Notes under the pieces: generated by a model
What the model was told of the DNA's origin: nothing
Databases searched by the model: none
Seen by the model: only the letters and a program-made list of their open reading frames with translations
Shown: in pieces, positions 1 to 7,940 of the stretch
Layout of the letters: each line of letters opens with the position of its first letter
How positions within the stretch are numbered: position 1 is the stretch's first letter
NCBI GenBank assembly: GCA_016714225.1
Contig: JADJNS010000007.1
Coordinates: forward strand, 248,001 to 312,000
Direction: 5' to 3'
DNA length: 64,000 nt
Source: Archangiaceae bacterium
GTDB taxonomy: Bacteria; Myxococcota; Myxococcia; Myxococcales; Myxococcaceae
Position numbers and translations under genes: made by a program

Positions 1-11
1 AGTCGCCCGGC

Positions 12-962
12 GTGAAGCGCGTCTTGACCGCCCCCGCCTTCGTGGCGAAGCGCGACGCGCTGACCCTCGCGGTCAGCTACGCGCGGGTGGCGCGCGACCT
101 GGGCCAGCTCGGCTGGCACGCGCGCGCCGACGACCTGCGCGCCCTGAGCTGGGAAGACACCTTCATGGCGATGGGCGTCGTCGACGCGCACGCCGCGGTG
201 CGCACCCTCGAGCCGGTGCTCGCCCGCGCAGCAGAGCTGGGCAGCTCGACCCGGCAACAGCTGCGCGCGCGCTACCGCAGCCTGGTCGCCGCCGAGCCCG
301 ACGCCTCACGCGACGACCTGTGGCGGCGCGCCGGCAACGAGCTGTTCGCCGAGCACCTCGAAGCGGCCGAGCCCCTCTTCGAGCGGTGGGAGAACCTGCT
401 CGATCGCGCGGTCACCTCTTCGCGGGTGGGCCCCGAGCTGCAGCGGGTGACCCTGCAGGTCGACGAGGCCTTCGCGCGCGCCAGCCTGTTCAAGGTCAAC
501 GACTACGCCTCGCGCGGAGCCATGCGCCAGGTCTTCAGCGACGACACCACCCTCGCCCACGGCGTGCCGGGCCCCTTGAGCGCCGCCGACGCGCTGGCCG
601 CGCTCAACGAGAACTACGCCGCGCTGGCCAAGGGCATCGGCCCCTACCTCGACGAAGGCTTCACCGTCGCCGCGATTCGCGGCTCGAAGTACGCCGAGCG
701 CTCCTGGGGCTCGGCGGCCGATCTCGCCGGCGCGCTCGACCGCCCGGTGCTCGCCCGGCGCCTGCAGCTCGCCAAGGGCCGCATCGAGCGGCTGCGCGAG
801 CACGCCAAGCAGCAGGGCCCCGCCGAAGACTGGCTCTCGGTGCGCCAGGCCGAGTGGCTGCGCCGCAACTACAAGGGGCCGCTGGCGTTCGCGATGATTC
901 AGCGGGTCGCCGCCGAGATGGTGCCCGAGGCCCTCGCGCAGCTCGACTCGCGAAAGCCCTGA
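12..962 (+). CDS. hypothetical protein (316 aa)
   Basis: I do not recognise a family. The product looks soluble and mostly helical, rich in Ala, Arg, Leu and Glu, with no signal peptide, membrane segment or cysteine motif. The first start seen is a GTG at position 12, but the frame is open to the window edge, so the true start may lie upstream. It ends 4 nt before the Crp/Fnr-type gene, so the two are probably co-transcribed. Coding is supported by length and by strong GC bias at third codon positions. No function is inferred. Confidence 0.75.
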   Translation: MKRVLTAPAFVAKRDALTLAVSYARVARDLGQLGWHARADDLRALSWEDTFMAMGVVDAHAAVRTLEPVLARAAELGSSTRQQLRARYRSLVAAEPDASRDDLWRRAGNELFAEHLEAAEPLFERWENLLDRAVTSSRVGPELQRVTLQVDEAFARASLFKVNDYASRGAMRQVFSDDTTLAHGVPGPLSAADALAALNENYAALAKGIGPYLDEGFTVAAIRGSKYAERSWGSAADLAGALDRPVLARRLQLAKGRIERLREHAKQQGPAEDWLSVRQAEWLRRNYKGPLAFAMIQRVAAEMVPEALAQLDSRKP

Positions 963-966
963 AGCG

Positions 967-1749
967 ATGCAGGAGCCACCGAGCGACCGGCCCGGCCCCC
1001 GCTTCCTCTACCCGGCAGACGAGGCCGAGCGCAGGCGCCAGCTGATCGCCTTCGGCAACCTGCCCGTGCTCGAGACCGCCTCGGCGGCGACCGTCGAGCT
1101 GTTGCTCTCGCGCGCCGAGTTCAAGAGCTACGCCCGAGGTCAGGTGCTGGTCTCGGTGGGCGACGCTCCGCGGCACTTCTTCGTGCTGCTCTCGGGCGCG
1201 GTGCGCGCCATGCTCCGCCAGGCCGACGGGCTCGAGTTCACGCCGGTCATCTTCCGCGCTCCGGTGCAGTTCGCCGACCTGGCGGGGCTGGCCGGCGCGC
1301 CGGGGTACGGCTCGTCGCTCGAGGCGATCAGCGCGGCGATCGCCGTGGCGGTGCCGATCGCCGACCTGCGGCAGGCGCTCGACAGCGATCACGCCCTGTG
1401 CCGCAAGTGGCTCGACAGCGTGGTGCACCAGTTCTCCGAGGCGATTCAGGTGCGCCGCGAGCAGTTCTTCGACGACGGCACCGCGCGCGCCGCCAGGCTG
1501 CTCCTCTCGTTCGCCGAGGCCACCAGCGAGGCTGACGCCGAGACCGAGCGCTGGGTGCCCTTCGCGCTGAGCTACGCCGGCATCGCCAAGCAGCTCGGCT
1601 GCACCCGCCGCAACGCGATTCGGGTGATGAAAGAGCTCGAGGCGCGGGGGCTGGTGCAGGGTACCGAGGGCGGCTGGCTGCTCGACCGCGTCGGGCTTCG
1701 GTCTCCGCTCGAGCACGGCGTGATGCTGGTGCACCCGCTACGACGCTGA
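967..1749 (+). CDS. Crp/Fnr-family transcriptional regulator
   Basis: 260 aa with the two-domain Crp/Fnr layout. Residues about 30-145 form a cyclic-nucleotide-binding-type beta-roll (motifs such as GQVLVSVGD and FFVLLSGAVRA). A long dimer helix follows, then a winged helix-turn-helix at about 190-245, with AGIAKQLGCTRRNAIRVMKEL covering the HTH. No Cys cluster typical of FNR iron-sulfur proteins is visible, so it more likely senses a small ligand or acts as a CRP-like factor; the effector cannot be read from sequence. It lies 4 nt after the upstream gene. A perfect palindrome of CRP-like geometry begins 3 nt after its stop codon. Confidence 0.9.
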   Translation: MQEPPSDRPGPRFLYPADEAERRRQLIAFGNLPVLETASAATVELLLSRAEFKSYARGQVLVSVGDAPRHFFVLLSGAVRAMLRQADGLEFTPVIFRAPVQFADLAGLAGAPGYGSSLEAISAAIAVAVPIADLRQALDSDHALCRKWLDSVVHQFSEAIQVRREQFFDDGTARAARLLLSFAEATSEADAETERWVPFALSYAGIAKQLGCTRRNAIRVMKELEARGLVQGTEGGWLLDRVGLRSPLEHGVMLVHPLRR

Positions 1750-1752
1750 ACG

Positions 1753-1770
1753 TGGTGACGGCCGTCACCA
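1753..1770. promoter_or_regulatory. 18-bp perfect palindrome, candidate CRP-type operator
   Basis: TGGTGACGGCCGTCACCA is its own reverse complement. It contains GGTGA-N6-TCACC, the 5-6-5 spacing of CRP-family sites (consensus TGTGA-N6-TCACA). It lies just after the Crp/Fnr gene and about 145 bp upstream of the small gene at 1917. No U-tract follows, so a terminator is less likely. That it is bound by the neighbouring regulator is inference. Confidence 0.45.
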
Positions 1771-1916
1771 GCAGATCGGGGCTTTTCGGGCCTCGCCGCG
1801 CAAGCGCCTGAAGTTGGCGCGCTTCGCCGCTCGAATCGGGCCCGCGCGTGACTCGATAACCCCCACACAAACGCGGTGCGAATGCCTCGCACCGAAATAT
1901 CGAAGGAGTGTTCCAG

Positions 1917-2138
1917 ATGAGCTTGAGAGGAATCGGCAGTGGAGGAATCGTTCCCCCGTACGTGACCCGCCGCATCGCCTTCGCGAAGCGGGTCGACCAC
2001 GGCCTGCAGCTGGCCACCACCCGCCCGCTGCTGTACCGCGCCTGGGCGGCGTCGCACCCGGTCGCGGCGCGGGTGGTGAACGCGAAGCTGCACACCAACC
2101 CCGGGCCGCTGCCGCCGCTGCCCGACGTGTTCGAGTGA
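1917..2138 (+). CDS. small hypothetical protein (73 aa)
   Basis: The start is the ATG at 1917 because GAAGGAG lies about 8 nt upstream; a longer in-frame version from 1908 lacks such a site. The product is basic and soluble, with a Gly-rich N-terminus and a Pro-rich C-terminus (GPLPPLPD), and no recognisable domain. It stands alone after the candidate CRP-type palindrome and may be controlled through it. It converges with the minus-strand gene ending at 2143, with only 4 nt between them. Function unknown. Confidence 0.6.
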   Translation: MSLRGIGSGGIVPPYVTRRIAFAKRVDHGLQLATTRPLLYRAWAASHPVAARVVNAKLHTNPGPLPPLPDVFE

Positions 2139-2142
2139 AGCG

Positions 2143-2796
2143 TCAGAAGTGGAAGGTCAGCGCGGCTTTCTCGGCGATGGGCTCGGGAATGAGCTCGAGC
2201 ACCAGCGCCAGCAGCACCGATGCCGCGGCCAGGCCCCACATGACGTTGGAGAGCGCCGCCGCGGCCTGGGCGTTGCTCACCGCGCGCTGCGCCTCCGCGG
2301 CCGAGGAGATGGTCTCGGCGCGCTTGGCCTCACCCTGGGCCTGGTACGCGAACACCGCGCCGGCGCCCGCAATCACCGCGCCCACCACGTAGGCGTAGCG
2401 GCGCGGGGGCACCGCGCGGTTGAGCACCTCGACCCACTTCGAGGGGCTGTCTTCGAAGTCGTCTTCTTCGTCGTCTTTGGCGGCGGCCACCGCCGGGGCG
2501 GTCGCAGCGCCGGCGGGCTGCTCGGCCTTCGGCGCGTCGGCGGCCTCTGGCGCCTCGGCCTCGGCGGCCGGAGCCGCGCGCCGCTTCTTCTTGCGGCGGG
2601 GCGACTCTTCTTCCTGGCTGCGCTCGGCTTCGGCGGCCTCTTCGCGCTCGGCGCGGGTGTGCCTGACCTTCTTCTTCTTCTTCTTCGCGCTCGAGCTGCT
2701 GCTCGAGTCGGCCGCGTCGCGCTTCGACTGGGCAAAGGCCGCGACCGGAGAAAAGGCCACCAGGGTCGCGAGCACGAGATGGAGGGTGCGCCGCAT
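2143..2796 (-). CDS. secreted or membrane-anchored hypothetical protein
   Basis: 217 aa. A clear Sec signal peptide (about 1-22, ending AAFAQ) is followed by a low-complexity stretch: a Ser run, a Lys run, then acidic and Ala-rich segments (about 25-110). Two hydrophobic segments lie in the C-terminal half (about 130-150 and 185-205), the second followed by a short tail ending in FHF. The charged middle looks disordered. Not assigned to a family. Only 34 bp separate its start from divergent thiS, so the promoters must overlap; a TATAGT/TATACG element around 2811-2818 is the only -10-like sequence seen. Confidence 0.7.
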   Translation of the reverse strand: MRRTLHLVLATLVAFSPVAAFAQSKRDAADSSSSSSAKKKKKKVRHTRAEREEAAEAERSQEEESPRRKKKRRAAPAAEAEAPEAADAPKAEQPAGAATAPAVAAAKDDEEDDFEDSPSKWVEVLNRAVPPRRYAYVVGAVIAGAGAVFAYQAQGEAKRAETISSAAEAQRAVSNAQAAAALSNVMWGLAAASVLLALVLELIPEPIAEKAALTFHF

Positions 2797-2830
2797 CTTT
2801 CGGGAGTTGGACTATACGTCCGACTTCGAA

Positions 2831-3031
2831 ATGCGCGTGCAGGTGAATGGAGAAGATCGCGACGTGGCCGAGGGGCTGACCCTCGACCAGCTGCTCGACG
2901 TCTTGAAGATCGAGCGCTCGCGCGTAGCGGTCGAGGTCAACTCCGAGGTGGTACGGCGCGCGCGCCACGCAGAGACGAAGCTGAACCCCGGCGATCAGGT
3001 AGAGATCGTCACGTTCGTAGGAGGCGGTTGA
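2831..3031 (+). CDS. thiS: sulfur carrier protein ThiS
   Basis: 66 aa ubiquitin-like fold protein. ThiS is adenylated and thiocarboxylated at its C-terminal glycine and donates sulfur to ThiG for the thiazole ring of thiamine. The N-terminus MRVQVNGE, the core VAVEVNSEVV and the C-terminal Gly-Gly end (here GGG) are typical, and the length fits the family. The start was set at ATG 2831, matching the family N-terminus; the open frame extends upstream without homology. The stop overlaps the thiG start by one base (TGATG), so translation is coupled. No thiF, thiO or thiH is present in the window, and no TPP riboswitch fits in the 34-bp upstream gap. Confidence 0.93.
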   Translation: MRVQVNGEDRDVAEGLTLDQLLDVLKIERSRVAVEVNSEVVRRARHAETKLNPGDQVEIVTFVGGG

Positions 3032-3813
3032 TGCCCCAGGACAAGCCGTTCGTCGTCGCCGGTCACACCTTCCGCTCGCGGCTGATCGTGGGCACCGGCA
3101 AGTACCCCTCGTTCGCGGTGATGCGCGCGTGCCACGAGGCCGCCGGCACCGAGTTCGTCACCGTCGCGGTGCGCCGCCACGACTTCAAGGCCAAAGGCGA
3201 CGAGTCGATTCTCTCGTACCTCGACACCTCGAAGCTGAAGCTGCTGCCCAACACCGCCGGCTGCTACACCGCCGACGACGCGGTGCGCACCTGCCATCTC
3301 GCCGAAGAGCTGGGCCTGTCGCGTTGGGTGAAGCTCGAGGTGCTCGGCGACGAGAAGACCCTCTTCCCCGACGTCGAGCAGACCCTGGTCGCCGCGCGCC
3401 GCCTGGTGAAAGAGGGCTTCACCGTGCTGCCGTACACCAGCGACGACCCGATCGTGGCGAAGCGGCTCGAAGAGGCGGGGTGCGCCGCGGTGATGCCGCT
3501 GGCCGCGCCGATCGGCTCGGGCCTGGGCATTCGCAACCCGCACAACCTGCGCCTGGTGATGGAGGCCGTGAAGGTGCCGGTGATCGTCGACGCCGGCGTC
3601 GGCACCGCGTCTGACGCGGCCATCGCGCTCGAGGTGGGCTGCGACGCGGTGCTGCTCAACACCGCCATCGCCTCGGCGAAAGAACCGGCGCTGATGGCCT
3701 CGGCGATGCGCAAGGCGGTCGAGGCAGGGCGCGAGGCGTTTCTGGCCGGGCGCATACCGATGAAGGCGTACGCCACGGCGTCGAGCCCGCTCGAGGGTCT
3801 GGTCGGGCGCTGA
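3031..3813 (+). CDS. thiG: thiazole synthase ThiG
   Basis: 260 aa, the usual length. ThiG is a TIM-barrel enzyme that condenses 1-deoxy-D-xylulose 5-phosphate, dehydroglycine and ThiS-thiocarboxylate into the thiazole phosphate of thiamine. Seen: the N-terminal RLIVGTGKY motif, the Schiff-base lysine region WVKLEVLGD (Lys about residue 101), the phosphate-binding PIGSGLGI and DAGVGTASDAA motifs, and the C-terminal MKAYATASSPLEGL. It overlaps thiS by one base and lies 4 nt from thiE, forming a compact thiSGE operon. Confidence 0.96.
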   Translation: MPQDKPFVVAGHTFRSRLIVGTGKYPSFAVMRACHEAAGTEFVTVAVRRHDFKAKGDESILSYLDTSKLKLLPNTAGCYTADDAVRTCHLAEELGLSRWVKLEVLGDEKTLFPDVEQTLVAARRLVKEGFTVLPYTSDDPIVAKRLEEAGCAAVMPLAAPIGSGLGIRNPHNLRLVMEAVKVPVIVDAGVGTASDAAIALEVGCDAVLLNTAIASAKEPALMASAMRKAVEAGREAFLAGRIPMKAYATASSPLEGLVGR

Positions 3814-3817
3814 AAAA

Positions 3818-4387
3818 GTGCTCCCGAAGTTGGTGGTCATCACCGACTGGGCGCTGGGCGAGCCGGTGCTGCTCGAGCGGCTCGAGCGCGCGCTCGAGGC
3901 CGGGCCGGGCATCGCGGTGCAGCACCGCCACCCCAAGGCGACCGCGCGCGAGCTCTACGACGAGGGCGTGAAGCTCAAGGCGCTGTGCGAGCGCTTCGGC
4001 GCCGAGCTGTTCGTCAACCGGCGGCTCGACGTGGCGCTGGCCCTGGGCGCCTCGCTGCACCTGCCCGCCTACGGGCTGTTGCCGGCAGAGGTCGCCGGCC
4101 GGGTGAAGCGGGTGAGCGTGGCGGTGCACTCGGGCGCCGAGGCCGAGCGCGCGCGCGGCGCCGACTTCGCACTGGTGAGCCCGGTCTTCGAGAAGGGTGA
4201 CGCGACCCCGCTGGGGCTCGAGGGGTTTCAGAGGCTCGCCGCGGCGTTGCCCTGCCCCGCGTTCGCGCTGGGTGGAATCAAGGAGCCGGTGCCCGGCGCG
4301 GCAGGCCACGCGGTCATCTCTGCCGTGCTGCGCGCCCCAGATCCACGAGCCGCCGCGAGCAGGTTCACCCTGAGCGAAGGCCGTTAG
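3818..4387 (+). CDS. thiE: thiamine-phosphate synthase / TenI-like protein
   Basis: 189 aa TIM-barrel protein of the ThiE/TenI family. ThiE couples thiazole phosphate with HMP pyrophosphate; TenI is a thiazole aromatase. Seen: N-terminal LVVITD, AVQHRHPKA, LFVNRRLDVAL, the VSPVFEKGDATPLGLEGF region and FALGGI. It is shorter than typical ThiE (about 210 aa), and its SPVF…K segment lacks the fuller ThiE pattern, so a TenI-type role is possible. The start is GTG 3818, 4 nt after thiG; no other start gives the complete first strand. Confidence 0.85.
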   Translation: MLPKLVVITDWALGEPVLLERLERALEAGPGIAVQHRHPKATARELYDEGVKLKALCERFGAELFVNRRLDVALALGASLHLPAYGLLPAEVAGRVKRVSVAVHSGAEAERARGADFALVSPVFEKGDATPLGLEGFQRLAAALPCPAFALGGIKEPVPGAAGHAVISAVLRAPDPRAAASRFTLSEGR

Positions 4388-4571
4388 GCCGTAGTCGAAC
4401 GGGTGCACCCCGAGTGGATCGCACCCACGTCGGTGACTCCATGCTTCAAGCAGCAGTGCGTGCGCTCCAGTACGATGCAGCATCTGCGCCTGAGCCTCCG
4501 GTCAGCGACAGCAGGGTTCGACGTTGCTCACCCTGCCCGGCCTCTCGACTGAACTACACTCGGCCCCGCCG

Positions 4572-5543
4572 ATGACCGACCTGCGCCCGCTCGAGCTGGG
4601 AGAGATCGTCGATCGCTCGGCCACCTTCTGGCGCGCGCACTGGCGCCGCCTCTACGGCCTGTTCTTCGTCTTCAGCCTCGCGCAGTACGTGCTCATCAAG
4701 GGCGGCCAGTCGCTGGTGGCGCGCGTCTCTCCGGCGAGCCGCGACCTGGCCACCATGCTGCGCGCCGCGCTGCAAGACCCGCAAGCGCTGCAGCAGCAGG
4801 CTCCCGCCGTGCTGCTCGGGCTCGGCCTGGTGCTCATCGTCGTGCTGTTCGGCACGCAGGTGACGACCACCGCCGCGGCGCACTGGGTGATGCCCACCTT
4901 GCTGGGCGAGAAGGCGTCGGTGCTCGACGGCGTGCGCTACGCCGTGCGCCGGCTCGGCACCTTGAGCGGCCTGTTCCTGCTCGCCATCGGCTGGGCGCTG
5001 CTGGCGCTGGTGCTCTTCGTGATGCCGGCGATCGCGCTCACCATCGTCTCGGGCCTGCTGGCCAGCCAGGTGCTGGCCATCATCGCGGTGCTCCTGATGG
5101 GGCTGGGCCTGCTCGCCTGGAGCCTGTGGTTCTTCTTGCGCTTCGCGCTCTGGGGCCCGGTGGTCGCCGCCGAGCCGCTCAGCCCACTCGGCGCGTTCAA
5201 GCGCTGCGACGCGCTCACCTCGGGCCGCGTCGCCCCGGGGCTGATGGGCCTGGTGAAGATGCGGTTGATGGTGCTGATCAGCGTGGTGGCGGTGGTGCTG
5301 CTGCTCATCAGCGTCATCTCGGGCGCGCCCATCTTCGTGCTGCGCGGCATCTACGGAAACCTGCTCGACCCCGCCGCCGGCGACGTGCCCGCGTACCTGA
5401 TGGTGCCCGCCGAGCTGCTCAACCTCGCCGCGGGCGCGGTGATGTACCCGCTCTACGTCGCCTTCCAGACCCTCTTCTACGTCGACATGCGCGCGCGCCG
5501 CGAAGGGCTCGACCTCGAGCTTCAGCTCAAGGGGCTGCCGTGA
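4572..5543 (+). CDS. multi-pass membrane protein
   Basis: 323 aa from ATG 4572 (MTDLRPLELGEIVDRS). The open frame extends 48 nt upstream, but that part lacks family-like sequence. About six hydrophobic segments follow a cytoplasmic N-terminus, the arrangement of proteins annotated as glycerophosphodiester-phosphodiesterase membrane-domain-like or DUF7847-like. No catalytic motif is seen. It is the first gene of a long coupled operon; its TGA overlaps the next ATG, and the next two genes are a DUF4129 and a DUF4350 protein. This context suggests an envelope-assembly or protease-like membrane complex, which is inference. Confidence 0.8.
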   Translation: MTDLRPLELGEIVDRSATFWRAHWRRLYGLFFVFSLAQYVLIKGGQSLVARVSPASRDLATMLRAALQDPQALQQQAPAVLLGLGLVLIVVLFGTQVTTTAAAHWVMPTLLGEKASVLDGVRYAVRRLGTLSGLFLLAIGWALLALVLFVMPAIALTIVSGLLASQVLAIIAVLLMGLGLLAWSLWFFLRFALWGPVVAAEPLSPLGAFKRCDALTSGRVAPGLMGLVKMRLMVLISVVAVVLLLISVISGAPIFVLRGIYGNLLDPAAGDVPAYLMVPAELLNLAAGAVMYPLYVAFQTLFYVDMRARREGLDLELQLKGLP

Positions 5544-6238
5544 TGCTGCTCGCGCTGCTGCTCACCGCCTGCCCCGAGGCCGCGCAGCTGGGCCGCCCCG
5601 AGCAGCAAGACGCGGCCTGCGCGCTGGTCACCCGCGCCGCGCCGCAGGTCGATCGCAGCACCCTCGCTCGCCTGCTCGAAGAGCCCGAGTTCGCCCGCTC
5701 GCGCGAGCGCAACGCCAACGCCTTGGTGGTGCTCTGGGAGCAGTTCCTCGCCTGGCTCAAGCGGGTGTTCCAGACCGACGAGGCGGCCACCTTCGCCAGG
5801 GCGGCGCCCTTCGCGGTGCTCACCCTCGCCTTCGCGGTGGCCCTGCTCGCGGCGCTGCGCTTCGCGCGTTCGCGGCCCGCTGAGCCTTCGCGGGCCCCCA
5901 CCCCAGCGCCTGCGAGCGCGCTGGGGCTCAAGCCCGCGCCCCAGCACTTCGCCGCCGCGCGGGCCCTGCTCGTCTCGGCGCCGCGCGAGGCCCTGCGCGA
6001 GGCGCTGCTCGGCCTGCTCTCGGCGCTCGAGCGCCGGCGCCTCGCCCTCCCTGACCGCGTCAAGACCAACCGTGAGCTGTGCGCCGAGCTGCCTGCGCGC
6101 GGTGCCGACCCGGCCCTCACCGCCGAGATCTCCGCGCGCCTCGACTGGTACGACCGCGCCTTCTACTCGCTGGGTCAGGTCTCGACCGACGACGCGCGCG
6201 CCTTTCTGGAGCAGGTCGAAGGGCTGGCCTCGAAGTGA
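5543..6238 (+). CDS. DUF4129-like lipoprotein/membrane protein
   Basis: 231 aa from the ATG overlapping the upstream stop (TGATG). The N-terminus has a short hydrophobic stretch with a lipobox-like LLTAC. A transmembrane segment at about 88-110 (AVLTLAFAVALLAALRFA) follows. The C-terminal part (about 140-230) resembles the DUF4129 cytosolic domain: a helical region containing NRELCAEL and ending with WYDRAFYSLGQVSTDDARAFLEQVEGL. DUF4129 proteins usually accompany DUF4350, DUF58 and MoxR genes; here DUF4350 follows directly. Function is not established. Confidence 0.75.
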   Translation: MLLALLLTACPEAAQLGRPEQQDAACALVTRAAPQVDRSTLARLLEEPEFARSRERNANALVVLWEQFLAWLKRVFQTDEAATFARAAPFAVLTLAFAVALLAALRFARSRPAEPSRAPTPAPASALGLKPAPQHFAAARALLVSAPREALREALLGLLSALERRRLALPDRVKTNRELCAELPARGADPALTAEISARLDWYDRAFYSLGQVSTDDARAFLEQVEGLASK

Positions 6239-7257
6239 AGCGCAGCGTCTGGCTCTACGCAGCCCTGCTGGCGCTGGCGCTGGTCGCGGGCCTGAGCGCG
6301 CCGAGCACCGCCCCCGAGTCGCCGGTGCCTTCGGCCGACAACCCCGGAGCCCACGGGCTCAAGCTGCTCCGCGCCTGGCTCACCCAGACCGGCCGCGACG
6401 TGAGGCTCTTGAGAGACTTCGAGCTGCCGCCCGAGCTGAAGACGCTGGTGATCGCCGCCCCTTCAGGCCACGCCGTCTCGGCCGACGAGCGCGCGAAGGC
6501 CGAGGCCTTCGTGATGGCCGGCGGCACGCTGGTGTACCTGAGGCCCCGCCGCGCCCGGCTGCAGCACGAGCTCGACGACTGGCTCGAGCTCGCTTCCGGG
6601 CCCAGCCCCGCTCGAGATCTCCAGGGCCGCGACGTGCTGGGCGTCTCCCAACCCGTGCAATTCTTGCGCGGGGTGAAGACGGTGCGGGTGCTCGCCGACG
6701 AGACGGTCGTCAGCTCGCTGCCCCAGGCGGTGCCCCTGGCGGGCTCTCTGCTCTGGGCCCCTCTCGGCCGTGGCGGAGTGTTCATCGGCGCCGGCGCCGA
6801 CCTCGCCGAAGGGGCGCGCCTCGAGCTCGACGACAACGCGGCGTTCTGGGCAGGCCTGCCGGCGCCCCTCGCGTTCGACGAGCTCCACCAGGCGCCGCTG
6901 CCCAGGCCGAATCTCTCGGCCAACCTGGTCGCCGTGCTGCTGCAGCTCTCGTTCTGCGCGCTGTGCTTCCTGCTCGCCTTCGGCCGCCGCCTGGGTCCGC
7001 CACGCCCCACCCTCACCGAGCAGCACCGCTCGAGCCTCGAGTACGTGCGCTCGATGGCCGCGCTCAACCGCCAGGCCCGGGTCGAGCCCGAGCTGGCGCA
7101 CGAGCTCTGCGCCCGGCTCGCCCGCCTGCTCGAACGGCCGGTCGGCGAATTGCCGGTGAACGCCGACGAAGTGCGAACCCCAGAGGAATTTCTGGCCCTC
7201 GCGCAACGTTGCGCCGACCTCGAAGCTCCCAATCGCAGCCTTTCGTCGCGTACCTGA
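6235..7257 (+). CDS. DUF4350 domain-containing protein
   Basis: 340 aa from GTG 6235, which overlaps the previous stop by 4 nt (GTGA). An N-terminal membrane anchor (about 5-22) precedes a DUF4350-type domain (about 35-210) with NPGAHGLKLLRAWL and TLVIAAPSGHAVS, a fold related to class I glutamine-amidotransferase-like domains. A second transmembrane segment (about 225-245) precedes a cytosolic helical C-terminus. In other genomes such genes sit with MoxR AAA+ ATPases and DUF58 proteins, which are absent here. The gene runs straight into ccmA. Confidence 0.8.
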   Translation: MKRSVWLYAALLALALVAGLSAPSTAPESPVPSADNPGAHGLKLLRAWLTQTGRDVRLLRDFELPPELKTLVIAAPSGHAVSADERAKAEAFVMAGGTLVYLRPRRARLQHELDDWLELASGPSPARDLQGRDVLGVSQPVQFLRGVKTVRVLADETVVSSLPQAVPLAGSLLWAPLGRGGVFIGAGADLAEGARLELDDNAAFWAGLPAPLAFDELHQAPLPRPNLSANLVAVLLQLSFCALCFLLAFGRRLGPPRPTLTEQHRSSLEYVRSMAALNRQARVEPELAHELCARLARLLERPVGELPVNADEVRTPEEFLALAQRCADLEAPNRSLSSRT

Positions 7258-7259
7258 AG

Positions 7260-7940
7260 TTGCTACGACCTCAAGCGACCTTGGCCGACGCGGCATTCCA
7301 CATCGTCGACGTGAGCAAACGGTACGGGCCGCGGTGGGCGCTCGCCCGCCTCACCTTCTCACTCGAGCGCGGCAAGTCGCTCTTGCTCACCGGTCACAAC
7401 GGCTCGGGCAAGACCACCCTGCTCAAGATTCTCGCCACCGCGATGTCGCCCACCCTGGGCAAGCTCACCGTGCTGGGGCACGACTGCCACGAGGGGCGCG
7501 AGCCGATTCGCGAGAAGGTCGGGCTGCTCAGCCACGCCAGCTTCCTCTACGAAGATCTCACCGCCGCCCAGAACCTGGTGGTGCTCGCGCGGCTCATCGG
7601 CATGACCGACGGCGAGGCCGACGCCACCGCCGACGCGATGCTCACACGGGTGGGGCTGGCCAAGCGCAGAGACCACCCGGTGCGCCAGTTCAGCGCCGGC
7701 ATGCGCAAGCGCCTCGCGGTGGGCCGCCTGCTGCTCAAGCGCCCCGAGCTCGCGCTGCTCGACGAGCCGTTCGGCGAGCTCGACCCCCAGGGCATCGGCG
7801 AGATGGAGAAGCTGATCGCCGAGCTCGCCGCGCAGGGCACCACCCTGGTGCTGGCCACGCACCTGGTCGACCAGGGCAAGGCGCTCACCACCGAGCGGCT
7901 GCACCTCGAAGAGGGTCGCCGGGTAGAGGCGCGCGCATGA
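7260..7940 (+). CDS. ccmA: heme exporter ATP-binding protein CcmA
   Basis: About 226 aa ABC ATPase of the CcmABCD complex, which releases holo-CcmE from CcmC in cytochrome c maturation. Walker A GHNGSGKTTLLK, a signature-like QFSAGMRKRLAVG (LSGGQ replaced by FSAGM, as is common in CcmA and simple exporters), Walker B LALLDEPFGELD and a switch-region ATHL are all present. The start is uncertain: there is no ATG, and TTG 7260 or TTG 7281 both precede the conserved FHIVDVSKRYG. I chose 7260 because it follows the upstream stop directly. It overlaps ccmB by 4 nt. Confidence 0.9.
   Translation: MLRPQATLADAAFHIVDVSKRYGPRWALARLTFSLERGKSLLLTGHNGSGKTTLLKILATAMSPTLGKLTVLGHDCHEGREPIREKVGLLSHASFLYEDLTAAQNLVVLARLIGMTDGEADATADAMLTRVGLAKRRDHPVRQFSAGMRKRLAVGRLLLKRPELALLDEPFGELDPQGIGEMEKLIAELAAQGTTLVLATHLVDQGKALTTERLHLEEGRRVEARA

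Noticed and set aside
2420..2830. Upstream extension of thiS to 203 aa
   Set aside because: The extra sequence is the reverse of the 2143-2796 gene and adds Ala/Ser low complexity; ThiS is normally about 66 aa.
2797..2830. A TPP riboswitch before thiS
   Set aside because: Only 34 bp lie between the divergent starts, too short for a THI-box, and no consensus CUGAGA or similar is present.
4401..4426. Inverted repeat GGGTGC…GCACCC after thiE
   Set aside because: Only 6 bp stem with a 14-nt loop and no T-run; a random match in GC-rich DNA is likely.
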